DNA of 52,539 nucleotides from Kosmotogaceae bacterium UBA1373 (lineage in GTDB: Bacteria; Thermotogota; Thermotogae; Petrotogales; Kosmotogaceae), in NCBI GenBank assembly GCA_002305955.1, contig DBRH01000020.1:1-52539 (forward strand), written 5' to 3'. Position 1 is the stretch's first letter, and each line of letters starts with the position of its first letter. Shown in pieces: positions 26,315 to 35,828 of the stretch. The translations under genes and the position numbers were made by a program. The notes beneath the pieces were generated by a model. That model made no database searches and had not been told where the DNA came from. It was given only the letters and a program-made list of their open reading frames with translations.

Positions 26315-28522
26315 TTAACTTACACTTCCATCCGCTTCTCTCATCTCTCTCTTTTTCTTAACCAGGAAAGATGCAACGTTTATTCCCTTGGTTCCCCTAC
26401 CAAAACCCGCATCCATACCGCATTCCACAGCCAGTTCGTTGGTTATCTGCGTGCCTCCCGAGACGAGTATGAGTCTGTCCCTGACACCCTTCTCGATCGA
26501 AAGCTCCGCAATCTTCTTCATGTTATCAACGTGAACATCGTTGTGGGTGATTATTGTGGAGACCAGTATGGCATCGGCTCCCGTCTCAATAGCTGCATCG
26601 ATGAACTTCTCAGGATGTACGCTCGTACCAAGATAGGTGTATTTGAAACCGAACTTTTCTATACCGCCGTGCTTTATATCGAGTATCTCCCTTATGCCAA
26701 CCGAGTGCTCATCATTTCCGACGGTGCCGGCGACTACCTTCATGGGAATCTCTTTCAGGTAGCCGGTTATCTCTTCGGGTTCCAGTAGGTCGGGTTTCTT
26801 TGGTAATTCCAGGCTTTCTCTTTCAATTTTGAAAGGCACTCTGGCTTTCAGTTCTAGGTACGTTCCTTCGACCGGGTGAAGCACGGTCTTGCTTATTACA
26901 GTGGCCTCCAGCAGACCCATTCTCCTTGCGATTTCCAGAGCCGCAGCCTCGGCATGATCCGGGTCGTCTGGTATAGTGAGGTCCAGCTGTACCCAGCCGT
27001 CGCCCCACCATTCCACTTCCGGCCCTATCAGTCCAGCCTTTATGTCTTCGAGTTGTGTAGTAATTCTCAGGTTTACGTTGTCGCTTTCGTCTAGCTCGTC
27101 TATGTACTTGATCTTGCTTCTGTCTTCCAGAGAACAACGGCCAATTGGTTCGTCGGGCCTGTTCAGGCTTCCCGGCATGTTGTTGTAACCAAAGTGCTCA
27201 CAGACGGGTGCGTAATAGTCGCTCTCTCTGGCCACAACGGTGCCGGCTCCGATGCCACCCTCTTTCAACCTCGTTATCCCGTCGCCATTTCGCTCGGGGT
27301 ACTGTCCGTTGTCAACGAAGAAACCCTGCTCGACGGCTTCGAAGTAGCCTCCCGATTCTATAATCTCCTCCATCATCAGTATAGCCCGCATCTTCATCTC
27401 TCTTATCTGCGGCCTCACAGCCTCTTCATTGACCTTTACGAGGTCCTTTATCCCGTCGAGGGCCAGAAGAGTGTGTTTCGCTGTTTCTATACCCCTTATT
27501 GAGTTTATGTGCCAGGGCACGTTTCTGCCTTCGTCGGGGGTTATTGTGGATTGTATATCGGCTTTGGTCAGACGCGATATCAGTGTATCCAGAACGTGGA
27601 TACGTGTTGCGTCCAGGAGATCCGACTCTATGTAGCGGGTGTTCATCTGGGCCCTAAAACGGTATTCTTTGAAGAGCTCTCTCAGCGTAAGCGCATAGAT
27701 GAAGTTCAATCTGAACTCTGGGGCGGGAGCGGTCACGGGCGGCACCGTTGAGAGGGCAATCAGATCCTTTTTCATACCGACTCTGGTCGAGAAGGCACAG
27801 TTTATGGCATGCTGGACCAGGAGTTCCGGCATGACTTTCCAGGCACTCTTTGAAGAGGCGTTGGCGTTATGCGCTCCATCGATCTGGAGCATATCGACAC
27901 TGGCCATGATCTTCTTCGCGACTGCCGCGTCAACGAAGGATCTTATGGGGTTGATCCCCCTGTAAAGAACGTTGTACTGAGGATCCTGGTGAGCGCCATT
28001 GACTCCCTCCTCGGCAAAGAGAACGGCGATCTCTGGACCAGCCACACCGCTGACGTAAGAGTGGAAGTTTATAGGACGGCCCACTTCCTCTTCGATTATA
28101 TCGAGGGCCTTCCGGGTTGCCCGGAGCTGTTTTCTGGTGATGGGGATGCCTCCAATTCCCTCGGGTGTTCCCTCGATCAGACCGTCTATGTGGCTCTGAC
28201 CGAGAGTCCTTATAACCATTATGTGATCTGCCCCATGCCAGGCTGCCATTCTCATTCTTCGAATATCGTCTTCGAAACGTCCCGAGGCGATCTCCGAGGT
28301 GATCACCGGGTCGGGCTGGGGATCGATATTTTCGAAATAATGGGCCGCCGGGAGCCCTATGCCGTTTTTCAGGGGTTCGCTGATCTGGTTGTAGTTGAAG
28401 CCATCGACTCGTGTGCCCGCTGGGAGTTGTTTTCGCCATGCCCAGCCCTTTCTACGCGGAGTGTATTTTTCAAGGTTTTTCAGTATCTCTTCCACTCTCA
28501 GTTTTTCATTCGGTGGCAGCAT
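26315..28522 (-). CDS. oraE: D-ornithine 4,5-aminomutase, large subunit
   Basis: A 735-residue subunit of the adenosylcobalamin- and PLP-dependent aminomutase that converts D-ornithine to (2R,4S)-2,4-diaminopentanoate. The length matches the Clostridium enzyme (about 740). The N-terminal part is the TIM-barrel substrate and PLP region. The C-terminal Rossmann domain, from about residue 590, carries the base-off B12 motif D-x-H-x-x-G as DEHSVG, and HVDNMKK holds the Lys expected to bind PLP. It ends with SGGTQITNELA and GRGTKG. It overlaps oraS by 17 bases and has a GGGGAGG site 7 bases before the ATG, so the subunits should be made in step. It is last in the operon. Confidence 0.95.
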   Translation of the reverse strand: MLPPNEKLRVEEILKNLEKYTPRRKGWAWRKQLPAGTRVDGFNYNQISEPLKNGIGLPAAHYFENIDPQPDPVITSEIASGRFEDDIRRMRMAAWHGADHIMVIRTLGQSHIDGLIEGTPEGIGGIPITRKQLRATRKALDIIEEEVGRPINFHSYVSGVAGPEIAVLFAEEGVNGAHQDPQYNVLYRGINPIRSFVDAAVAKKIMASVDMLQIDGAHNANASSKSAWKVMPELLVQHAINCAFSTRVGMKKDLIALSTVPPVTAPAPEFRLNFIYALTLRELFKEYRFRAQMNTRYIESDLLDATRIHVLDTLISRLTKADIQSTITPDEGRNVPWHINSIRGIETAKHTLLALDGIKDLVKVNEEAVRPQIREMKMRAILMMEEIIESGGYFEAVEQGFFVDNGQYPERNGDGITRLKEGGIGAGTVVARESDYYAPVCEHFGYNNMPGSLNRPDEPIGRCSLEDRSKIKYIDELDESDNVNLRITTQLEDIKAGLIGPEVEWWGDGWVQLDLTIPDDPDHAEAAALEIARRMGLLEATVISKTVLHPVEGTYLELKARVPFKIERESLELPKKPDLLEPEEITGYLKEIPMKVVAGTVGNDEHSVGIREILDIKHGGIEKFGFKYTYLGTSVHPEKFIDAAIETGADAILVSTIITHNDVHVDNMKKIAELSIEKGVRDRLILVSGGTQITNELAVECGMDAGFGRGTKGINVASFLVKKKREMREADGSVS

Positions 28523-28892
28523 TTTGCTTCCTCCCCTTGAAAACCTTCATTAGCTCTTCCCAGCCCTGGCCTTCGGCCAGTTTCTTCGCGGCCTCCTCTA
28601 CGCTCGTACCTGTGCTCTGCGAATATCTCAGCACAAGATGGCCGACTCCCTTTCCGAGAAGACCCAGCTCAAAGGCTCGCGAAACAATCGCTCCGGCTTG
28701 AAAACTGTCCATCCCCATTCTCAGGAGCACCGAGCGCTCGATCGAAGGGCTCGTGTGTGTTCTTGCGAGCTCGACGAGAGGATCGACTATTTTTCCGGCA
28801 AGTTCCCAGAACAGTCTATCGAGCTGTTCGTCGTCAAGGCTCTGTAGATGTTTACTTCTCCGGTCGAAATCATCAGGTCGCTGTATTGCCAT
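28506..28892 (-). CDS. oraS: D-ornithine 4,5-aminomutase, small subunit
   Basis: The 128-residue small subunit of ornithine aminomutase, close to the 121 residues of the Clostridium protein. It is mostly helical: RPDDFDRRSKHLQSLDDEQL, then LFWELAGKIVDPLVELARTH, then PSIERSVLLRMGMDS. It binds the barrel of OraE and is needed for activity. Its ATG overlaps the ortB stop by one base (TAATG) and its end overlaps the oraE start by 17 bases, the tight packing expected for an obligate partner. Confidence 0.93.
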   Translation of the reverse strand: MAIQRPDDFDRRSKHLQSLDDEQLDRLFWELAGKIVDPLVELARTHTSPSIERSVLLRMGMDSFQAGAIVSRAFELGLLGKGVGHLVLRYSQSTGTSVEEAAKKLAEGQGWEELMKVFKGRKQNAATE

Positions 28893-30310
28893 TACCGACT
28901 TACCTCCTTTAAGAGCCGAGCCGCCTCATCTCTGGTGAGTTTGATTTCCCGGGCAAGATAATCCAGGTCTTTTTCCGAGGGGACAATCTGGCGTTTGATC
29001 AGCTCTCTTATGTAAGACTCTCTGAGTCTATCTAGTCCAAGCTCTGTGTACTTTATCTGTGAGGGGTTCTCCGGAATTGCGATCACTTTGCCGGGTACGT
29101 CATGGGTGAGGGGATCGCCTCTAACCACTTTCACCCCGTTTTTCCTTGCGAAGGTCAGCTGGGCCGATGGAGCCTTTCCCGCGCCCGTGTACTCCGTTTC
29201 CTGAACCACGATGGTCGAATCTTCCGGCAGCTCCCTGGCCAGCGCTATCGCAGCCGTCAGGCTGGTGTTTCCGGCCGGTCCCCGCTGGAGACCTTCGAGC
29301 CGAGCCAGCATCTCCGTGACATAGAAGACCTCTCCTTGCTTGACCAACAGATAGCGATCCATGTATCTTAGAGGCCTAGCGGCATTTCTGGGCACGTCGC
29401 TCCTATCGGGGAAGACGGCGAAGGGTATTCCAAATCCGGTGTGGCCGGTGGTGAAGGACTTCCTATTGAAGTCTCTGTCGCTGGCCATGTGGAGACCAGA
29501 CAGATCGACGCTCGCACCGATCACACTGGTCTTTTCGGCTCCAGCCTTAATCAACCCCCTGGCCGTTCCGGTGAGGTTACCTCCGCCTGCGTGGGTCGCG
29601 AGAACGAAATTGGGATCTTTACCGATCACTCTTCTCGACTGCTGTGCTATCTCGAAGCCGAGCGACTCGATTCCGGCTATCGCAAATGGCGTGTATAGCG
29701 AGGCGTTGAAGTAGCCAGTCTCTTCAAGCAGGAGCAAAAAGTAATAAAAGAGTTCAGGTCCCACCGAAAGCTGCGCAACCTCCGCGCCGTAGGCCTCGCA
29801 GGCTCTCGCTTTTTCCAGTATCTCGGGTTGACCAGTACCAGTTCTGTCGTAACACTCCTGAATCACTATGCATTTGAGACCTCTTTTCATCGCCTGCGAG
29901 GCAACAGCCGCTCCGTAGTTGCCGCTGGTTGCCGCGATGACACCTCTGTAACCGAGCTCCTTAGCCCTGGCAACGCTGACCGAAGCCCTCCTGTCTTTGA
30001 AACTTCCCGAGGGGTTGGCAGCCTCGTCCTTGAGAAAGATCCTGGCCCCTTTGCCTGGCTCGCTGATTTCTCTGACCAGTCTCGTGATATTCTTGAGCTC
30101 AACCAGAGGTGTGTTTCCGACACCTGTCTCACGCTGGATGGCCGTTATTTCTTCCATAGGGTAAGCTGTGTCACTCATCAAGCCTTCGTAGTCAAACCCG
30201 ATACCTTCAAGTTCATACTTATCGTATTCGATCCCTATCGAAGCCCGCATGATTTGTGCCTTTCTCGACATCACCGATTCATAACTCATATCACTCATTT
30301 TCATCACCAC
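28892..30310 (-). CDS. ortB: 2-amino-4-ketopentanoate thiolase, PLP-binding beta subunit
   Basis: A 472-residue fold-type II PLP protein resembling threonine synthase. With OrtA it cleaves 2-amino-4-ketopentanoate using CoA to alanine and acetyl-CoA, the step that yields energy. PLP Lys is in NPSGSFKDRRAS near residue 128; the phosphate loop is ATSGNYGAAVAS; GPAGNTSLTAA near 350 is also typical. The exact start is uncertain among several codons at 30310-30289, because the ortA stop and a GGTGGTGAT site overlap here. It is translationally linked to ortA (overlap) and oraS (TAATG). Confidence 0.93.
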   Translation of the reverse strand: MVMKMSDMSYESVMSRKAQIMRASIGIEYDKYELEGIGFDYEGLMSDTAYPMEEITAIQRETGVGNTPLVELKNITRLVREISEPGKGARIFLKDEAANPSGSFKDRRASVSVARAKELGYRGVIAATSGNYGAAVASQAMKRGLKCIVIQECYDRTGTGQPEILEKARACEAYGAEVAQLSVGPELFYYFLLLLEETGYFNASLYTPFAIAGIESLGFEIAQQSRRVIGKDPNFVLATHAGGGNLTGTARGLIKAGAEKTSVIGASVDLSGLHMASDRDFNRKSFTTGHTGFGIPFAVFPDRSDVPRNAARPLRYMDRYLLVKQGEVFYVTEMLARLEGLQRGPAGNTSLTAAIALARELPEDSTIVVQETEYTGAGKAPSAQLTFARKNGVKVVRGDPLTHDVPGKVIAIPENPSQIKYTELGLDRLRESYIRELIKRQIVPSEKDLDYLAREIKLTRDEAARLLKEVSR

Positions 30311-30602
30311 CGGCGAGCCAGATGGTCAACTCGTCACCGGCCTGCGAAAGCTCGGGGACATAATCACCGAAATCGTGCACGTGTCGGGGTTCTATTATCT
30401 CGAGAGCTCCTTCTACCAGCCTGCCGGCGGCCGTTAGAATCCTGACGACCTGGCCGATGGAGGCCGATCCGTCCTGTAGAAAACCCCTGACCCTCAATTC
30501 CAGTGGAACGTCTGCGGTGTCGGAGGGAACTGATGGGGCACGCTCCCCGGCTTTCAACAGGATGCTGTGAATCTGCACCCACTGTCCTCTTCTGGCCATC
30601 AT
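30291..30602 (-). CDS. ortA: 2-amino-4-ketopentanoate thiolase, alpha subunit
   Basis: The 103-residue small subunit of the thiolase. The ATG at 30602 is chosen over one 33 bases earlier: GGAG lies 8 bases upstream and the protein then begins with the family start MMARRGQWVQIHSILLKAGE. Further family features are RAPSVPSDTADVPLELRVRG and HDFGDYVPEL. It probably forms a small beta-barrel that completes the OrtB active site. It starts 2 bases after the ord stop. Confidence 0.9.
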   Translation of the reverse strand: MMARRGQWVQIHSILLKAGERAPSVPSDTADVPLELRVRGFLQDGSASIGQVVRILTAAGRLVEGALEIIEPRHVHDFGDYVPELSQAGDELTIWLAGGDENE

Positions 30603-30604
30603 AT

Positions 30605-31630
30605 CTAGCTCTCCTTGATGTCGTCCATCAGGCATTTTGGAACGGGCAATTCGCTCATGTCCAGTAATCCAGGTGCTGCGTTTATGACTTCCGGTATCAT
30701 GTTGGTCGCCAGCGCTATAGTGCCTTTTCCGCCGGGGATCTCCGGTTTTATTGAAAGGTGTATATCGGGTTCACCATAGATATCTATGTAGTCGCCGGTC
30801 TCGATGCCCTCTATTGCGGGCAGTATCTGTTGCGGGTGTATGAGCTCTATCTTCAATTCGCCTCCGCAGAAACCTCTGCCCGTGTGCCTACAACCGGCCA
30901 CTATACCGGGCTTTATGTGGGCTACTGCTGTTTTTCGTTCCGTAGCCGAGATTATTGGTTCCCTGGTTTCTTCGATTCTGTCGATCTTCCAGCCCATGGC
31001 GTTGCCGATCATAGCTATCGATTGCTGAAAGCCTATGTGACCGACTATATCTCCCTCTTCTAGACCACGCTTGAATTCCTCTGGAGTGGTTCCCACGCCC
31101 TGGGTCTCCATGACGGTCTTGCCAAAAGGCGAGAGGTCGTTTATCCTGCTGGCCTTTATTCTATCGACCCTTAGACAGGCGCCTGTCATGGCTATTATCA
31201 GCAGATCCAGTACAAAACCCGGGTTGATTCCCGTGCCGAGGATGGAGATTCCGTATTTCCATGCGAGGTTTTCCAGGATTTCAGATTCTTCGGGGTTGGA
31301 CTTGTACGGATAGGCCATTTCCTCTGCGATGGTAAGTACGTTTACGTGGTTCTTCGCAGTGAGTTCTATTTTCGGCATGACTTCGTCAACAAAGGAATTC
31401 GTCGCAATTAGAACTATGTCTGGTCTCGTCTCCAGAATCGCCTTTTCCGGATCGGAGTAAACTCTGCGACCGTTTCTTTCCAAACCGAGAACTTCACCGA
31501 GATCCCTGTCGATCTTCGACGGATCTCTCTCGATGGCACCAACCAGCCGTAGTTCTTTCTTTCTTAGAACGTTTTTCGCGATGCCGCTTCCCATGGCACC
31601 AAGACCCCATACAAGCACTCTGTATGCCAT
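30605..31630 (-). CDS. ord: 2,4-diaminopentanoate dehydrogenase
   Basis: A 341-residue NAD(P)-dependent dehydrogenase that oxidatively deaminates 2,4-diaminopentanoate to 2-amino-4-ketopentanoate. The N-terminal Rossmann motif is VLVWGLGAMGSGIAK (G-x-G-x-x-G). The C-terminal substrate domain has GTGINPGFVLDLL and GVGTTPEEF. The ATG at 31630 is chosen because GGGAGG is 6 bases upstream; a TTG two codons earlier overlaps that spacing. It is first in the operon, ahead of ortA, ortB, oraS and oraE. No strong promoter could be picked in the 155-base upstream gap, which also shows no terminator with a T-tract. Confidence 0.92.
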   Translation of the reverse strand: MAYRVLVWGLGAMGSGIAKNVLRKKELRLVGAIERDPSKIDRDLGEVLGLERNGRRVYSDPEKAILETRPDIVLIATNSFVDEVMPKIELTAKNHVNVLTIAEEMAYPYKSNPEESEILENLAWKYGISILGTGINPGFVLDLLIIAMTGACLRVDRIKASRINDLSPFGKTVMETQGVGTTPEEFKRGLEEGDIVGHIGFQQSIAMIGNAMGWKIDRIEETREPIISATERKTAVAHIKPGIVAGCRHTGRGFCGGELKIELIHPQQILPAIEGIETGDYIDIYGEPDIHLSIKPEIPGGKGTIALATNMIPEVINAAPGLLDMSELPVPKCLMDDIKES

Positions 31631-31795
31631 AAACAACCTCCCTGTTCGATTTTCTCTGTATCTCTCCAGTTAAATCCTACCATCGAAACCGGGGCTAGGC
31701 TATTTGGGCAATCATTGGCTATCGGCGATAAAAGCCGAATATTCTAATCTTGTTCGAGTATGTTTGGGTATGCGTGAGTATGGAGTGTAACCGAA

Positions 31796-33487
31796 TCAGA
31801 TTTCTATGGCGACTCTCTTTATCTCCTCAATCGATGTCACTCCGTCTATCACTTTCTGGACTCCATCGGTGTAGAGCGTTCTCATTCCTCCGGAAGTTGC
31901 CGCAGCGGAGATCTCTCTTTCCGATGCGTTTTCGGCTATGAGCTGTCTTAACTTGTTATCCACGATCAGAACTTCGTGGATACCGGTTCTTCCACGGTAA
32001 CCCATTCCGCGGCATTCGGGGCAGCCGTTTCCAGGGATGTATTCGATGAAATCGTCCCTGTTGGGGTAGATGTGGCTTGCCACTCTCTTTACTTCCTCTC
32101 TCATCGGGATCTTGATTTTGCAGTTGTTGCAAAGTTTTCTCACCAGTCTCTGACCAACAACACCTATTAACGAGGTTCCCAACAGGAAGGGATCTACACC
32201 CATGTTCACGAGTCTAGCCACGGCTCCGGAGGCGCTGTTGGTATGTATCGTCGAGAAGACAAGGTGTCCGGTGAGCGAAGCTTCGATGGCCAGCTGGGCC
32301 GTTTCTCTGTCACGGACCTCTCCAACCATTATGATATCCGGGTCCTGCCTCAGGAAGGATCTCAAATACCGGGCGAAGGTTAGGCCTATCTCCGAGTTGA
32401 CCTGACACTGAGCTATGCCTTCGATGGTATATTCTACGGGGTCTTCGGCGGTCAAAACATTTACCCTGTCGGAGGTGACCTGATTCAAGACCGCGACCAG
32501 CGTGGTTGACTTACCGCTTCCGGTCGGCCCCGAAACCAGTATTATGCCATAAGGGGAGTTTATGATGCTTTCGAAACGTTCCCTGTTGTAATCGGAGAGT
32601 CCGAGGTCTTCGAGCCTTTTCCTCGCGTTGGAGACCCTCAAGATCCTCAAAACGACTTTCTCTCCGAAGATGGTGGGCATGGTGGAAACCCTGAGGTCGA
32701 ACTGTTCGCCGCCGCGTCTTATGTAAAACTTTCCGTCCTGAGGAAATCTTCTGTCGGAGATATCCATGTTGCACATGACCTTAATTCTCGAAACGACTGA
32801 ATTGTGAGCTTTTCTCGGATAACTCAACACTTTCCTGAGAACACCGTCTATCCTGAGCCGGGCCACGGCCATCTTTTCATAAGGTTCCAGATGAACGTCG
32901 CTGGCATCGCTTCTTATACCGTTGTCGAGCAGAGAGTTGATGAACTTCGCGACCGGGGTATCTTCGCTGTCCTGGCCTTTTTCTTCATCTATTCCGATCT
33001 CGGAATCCTCTATGTTGAAGGTGTGCTCTATGATCTCGCTAGAGGCCGATTCTTCGTAGGAAGACTTGTAGAGAGCGTCGAAGATGGGCGGAGAAACCAG
33101 CAACGTGTTAACACGACTTCCAGTAAGGAAAGAAAGCTCCCTGTCTATCTGCGGAACTTTCAAAACATCCGTCGTGACGACCCTTATGGTGTTTATTTCC
33201 GGCAGGTATTCTATGGGAATAACTTTGAGTCTATCGGCCACGGGCTTGGGGATCATCCTGAGGATCTCGGGAGAGAGCAGGTTGGGAACCTCTTCAAGGA
33301 CCTTGAGACCGTACTGTCTTGAAAGGGCGCCGTAGATATCTTCCCAGGAGATCACCCCCATTCCCACTAGAGTCTCTCCGAGGGGTTTCCCGACTTTTTT
33401 CTGGATCGCGACGGCCTGCTTAAGATCGTCTTCGCTCAGGAGACCGTGTTCGACAAGCATCTCCCCAAGCCTTTTATAGACCTTCAA
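31796..33487 (-). CDS. Type II secretion/type IV pilus assembly ATPase (GspE/PilB)
   Basis: A 563-residue hexameric ATPase that drives pilus or pseudopilus assembly at the inner membrane. N-terminal about 1-145 is the GspE N-domain (LGEMLVEHGLLSEDDLKQA). Walker A GPTGSGKST is at 320-328, the Asp box around TAEDPVEYTIEG, Walker B with Glu390 (DPDIIMVGE), the His box with HLVFSTIHTN, and zinc-type Cys453, 456, 489 and 492. The TTG start has GGAGG inside the last codons of ftsZ, whose stop lies 3 bases upstream, so translation looks coupled to ftsZ. No other pilus gene is nearby. GspE and PilB cannot be separated here. Confidence 0.9.
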   Translation of the reverse strand: MKVYKRLGEMLVEHGLLSEDDLKQAVAIQKKVGKPLGETLVGMGVISWEDIYGALSRQYGLKVLEEVPNLLSPEILRMIPKPVADRLKVIPIEYLPEINTIRVVTTDVLKVPQIDRELSFLTGSRVNTLLVSPPIFDALYKSSYEESASSEIIEHTFNIEDSEIGIDEEKGQDSEDTPVAKFINSLLDNGIRSDASDVHLEPYEKMAVARLRIDGVLRKVLSYPRKAHNSVVSRIKVMCNMDISDRRFPQDGKFYIRRGGEQFDLRVSTMPTIFGEKVVLRILRVSNARKRLEDLGLSDYNRERFESIINSPYGIILVSGPTGSGKSTTLVAVLNQVTSDRVNVLTAEDPVEYTIEGIAQCQVNSEIGLTFARYLRSFLRQDPDIIMVGEVRDRETAQLAIEASLTGHLVFSTIHTNSASGAVARLVNMGVDPFLLGTSLIGVVGQRLVRKLCNNCKIKIPMREEVKRVASHIYPNRDDFIEYIPGNGCPECRGMGYRGRTGIHEVLIVDNKLRQLIAENASEREISAAATSGGMRTLYTDGVQKVIDGVTSIEEIKRVAIEI

Positions 33488-33490
33488 TGA

Positions 33491-34543
33491 CTATTCCTCC
33501 TCGTTGATGTCCAGTCCAAATCTGTAAATAGCCGGGATGTCGGAAGCGTCTCCCATGAGTTCTCCTTCGTCCAGTTCCAGACCTGCGGCTATCAGTGTAA
33601 TATTCAATTCATCGTTGCTCATTTCTGGGTCGACGATCAAGCCCAGCTTAACGTCGGCATCTTCGCTGCAGTTCTGTCTGACTATCGCCGCGGCTATGTT
33701 CATCTCCCTGAGGGTTATGTTCTTGGCCGAGACGTTCAGGATGATACCTGTGGCGTTATCGATGGGCTTTTCGAGGAGTCTGCTTTCCAGGGCCCTTCTA
33801 GCCGCCTCTTCGGCTCTGCGTTCTCCAGAACCGACACCGATACCGAGCATTGCGGTTCCCGCATTTCTGAGAACCGATTCCACGTCGGCGAAATCGAGGT
33901 TGATGTAACCTCTCTTGGTTATCAATTCGGAGATACCTTTGATTCCGTGGTGAAGCGTCTCGTCTGCCTTGGCGAAGGCATCGACGATCGAGGTGTTAGG
34001 TGGTAGCTCCTGGAGTAGTTTGTTGTTGGATATTCTTATCAGAGTGTCCACGGAGTTCTTCAGCTTTCTCAATCCCTCGTGTCCGGTCCTCAATCTGGTG
34101 TTGCCCTCGAAGAAGAAAGGCGTTGTGACGACGGCGACCGTTAGTATTCCCATCTCTCTAGCGATCGACGCCACAATCGGCGCGGCCCCCGTACCTGTAC
34201 CGCCGCCCATTCCCGCGGTTATGAATAGCAGATCCGTATCTTCGAGGAAAGTTCCTATCTCATCGACACTCTCCTCTGCGGCCCGCTCTCCCACGTTTGG
34301 ATTTCCACCGGCCCCCAGACCCCTTGTGAGTTCGGTACCCAGCTGGATCTTCAGCTCGGCCTTGTTACTCTCGAGAACCTGGATATCGGTGTTGGCAGCT
34401 ATGAAAGTGACTCCATGAATCCCTTCGGAAATCATTCTATTAACGGCGTTTCCACCGGCACCTCCGACGCCTATTACCTTTATGGCCGGGAGCCGGATTT
34501 CTGTCTTGCTTTTCTTACCCGTGTCAAGCTCAAAGCTCATCAT
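33491..34543 (-). CDS. ftsZ: Cell division GTPase FtsZ
   Basis: The tubulin-like GTPase that forms the division ring. Visible are KVIGVGGAGGNAVNRM, NTDIQVL, the GTP loop GGGTGTG (113-119), and the T7-loop area GYINLDFADV. The globular domain runs almost straight into the C-terminal peptide DIPAIYRFGLDI, which binds FtsA, so the variable linker is very short. The ATG at 34543 has GGAGG 5 bases upstream and lies inside the end of ftsA (14-base overlap). It is about 350 residues. The gspE site is embedded in its stop region. Confidence 0.97.
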   Translation of the reverse strand: MMSFELDTGKKSKTEIRLPAIKVIGVGGAGGNAVNRMISEGIHGVTFIAANTDIQVLESNKAELKIQLGTELTRGLGAGGNPNVGERAAEESVDEIGTFLEDTDLLFITAGMGGGTGTGAAPIVASIAREMGILTVAVVTTPFFFEGNTRLRTGHEGLRKLKNSVDTLIRISNNKLLQELPPNTSIVDAFAKADETLHHGIKGISELITKRGYINLDFADVESVLRNAGTAMLGIGVGSGERRAEEAARRALESRLLEKPIDNATGIILNVSAKNITLREMNIAAAIVRQNCSEDADVKLGLIVDPEMSNDELNITLIAAGLELDEGELMGDASDIPAIYRFGLDINEEE

Positions 34544-35822
34544 CGACACCTCCAAAGAAGAGGGATTTTATGAATGATCCAAAACCTTTTTTAGGTCTTT
34601 CAACTGCGCCTTCCAAAATCTCTCCCTGTACTTCTTCGGGGGACACGAGATTGCCCAGACAGGAACTGAATATCGGATCGTTGGAGACATCGTGGCTGTT
34701 CTCTATACGACGATTGAAACTGGTTTCGTAGGTACCGATCCTCACAGGCATTTTCAGAGATTCAACCCCAACATCGGTCAACCCTCTCAATTTCGAACCG
34801 CCGCCGGAGAAGACCACTCCACCAGGAATCCTCTCTTCAGAGTACTCGGGATTGTTTATCACAAACAGTTGGATTTCCTTTCTGATTTTGTTCAACAGCT
34901 CTTTCACTCTTGCGTATATGACTGTAGATAGTCTCCTGACGGAGACGTTCTTTCTCGTTCTTTCATCGAGTCCAAAGTATTCTACTACATCTTCTGGATC
35001 GGGCGGATACATACTGCAGTGGCCGTAGTTCACGAGCAGTCTCTCGGCCTCGTCGACCGAAGTCCCGAGCACTCTTGCCACGTCGAGAACTATATGTCTT
35101 ATCCCGAGAGGTATTCGGGAAATATAGACCGGGAGATTTTCTCTGTATATCACTATCTCAGAGAAACTATGCCCTAGAACCACGCAGACGACACCGTGCT
35201 GCTTTTCGGTATCGGTTAGAACCGCCTCCGAGGCCGATATCAGTGCCGGTGATATCAGAAAGTCCCCGCGGCCGAACAGCTCTTCGAAGAGCCTGCGGAA
35301 GATCTCGACGGATTTCCCTTCGCTGGATACGAAGACCATCTCCACATCGAGTTTTCGAGCGTACATCTCCACAGGGTTGAAGACCACTTTGTCGGCATCT
35401 AGTATGTATTTTCTGATGTAACTCCTGTGTATATTTGTGTTGCCGGTCTTCATTTTCTCGGTCTTGAGACGGCTCATAAGGTTCTGTATGGTCTTCTCAG
35501 TAACCATCACCTGTTTCTCTTCGGAAAGAATCTCCTCGATGTTTTCGGAGAAAACCGAGTAGTCGCCGTCTGTGAAACTTATTCTGAAGTCGGCTTCGAC
35601 GTCCTTCTTTCCCATCTGTCCCGTAAGCTCTTCAATAAGTTTTTGTATCGATTGCTTTAGGGCAACAGCGTCCTTCACCTCGCCCTTGTCGAGCCCCACG
35701 GTCTTTACACTCCCGTAGGCCTCGAGAACCATCTGTCCCGTTTGCTCTCTACTGACTACAACACCTTTCAGTGTGTTGGTACCTACATCGAGAGAAACTG
35801 TATAGTCCTTCCCCCTGGCCAT
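34530..35822 (-). CDS. ftsA: Cell division protein FtsA
   Basis: A 430-residue actin-like ATPase that anchors FtsZ to the membrane. Motifs: YTVSLDVGTNTLKGVV (phosphate 1), GVVCVVLGHSFSEIVIY (phosphate 2), and GVVFSGGGSKLRG (adenosine). The C-terminal FGSFIKSLFFGG is the expected amphipathic membrane-targeting helix. It overlaps ftsZ and follows the ftsQ-position gene by 6 bases. It would act at mid-cell. Confidence 0.95.
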   Translation of the reverse strand: MARGKDYTVSLDVGTNTLKGVVVSREQTGQMVLEAYGSVKTVGLDKGEVKDAVALKQSIQKLIEELTGQMGKKDVEADFRISFTDGDYSVFSENIEEILSEEKQVMVTEKTIQNLMSRLKTEKMKTGNTNIHRSYIRKYILDADKVVFNPVEMYARKLDVEMVFVSSEGKSVEIFRRLFEELFGRGDFLISPALISASEAVLTDTEKQHGVVCVVLGHSFSEIVIYRENLPVYISRIPLGIRHIVLDVARVLGTSVDEAERLLVNYGHCSMYPPDPEDVVEYFGLDERTRKNVSVRRLSTVIYARVKELLNKIRKEIQLFVINNPEYSEERIPGGVVFSGGGSKLRGLTDVGVESLKMPVRIGTYETSFNRRIENSHDVSNDPIFSSCLGNLVSPEEVQGEILEGAVERPKKGFGSFIKSLFFGGVDDEL

Positions 35823-35828
35823 CTAGTG

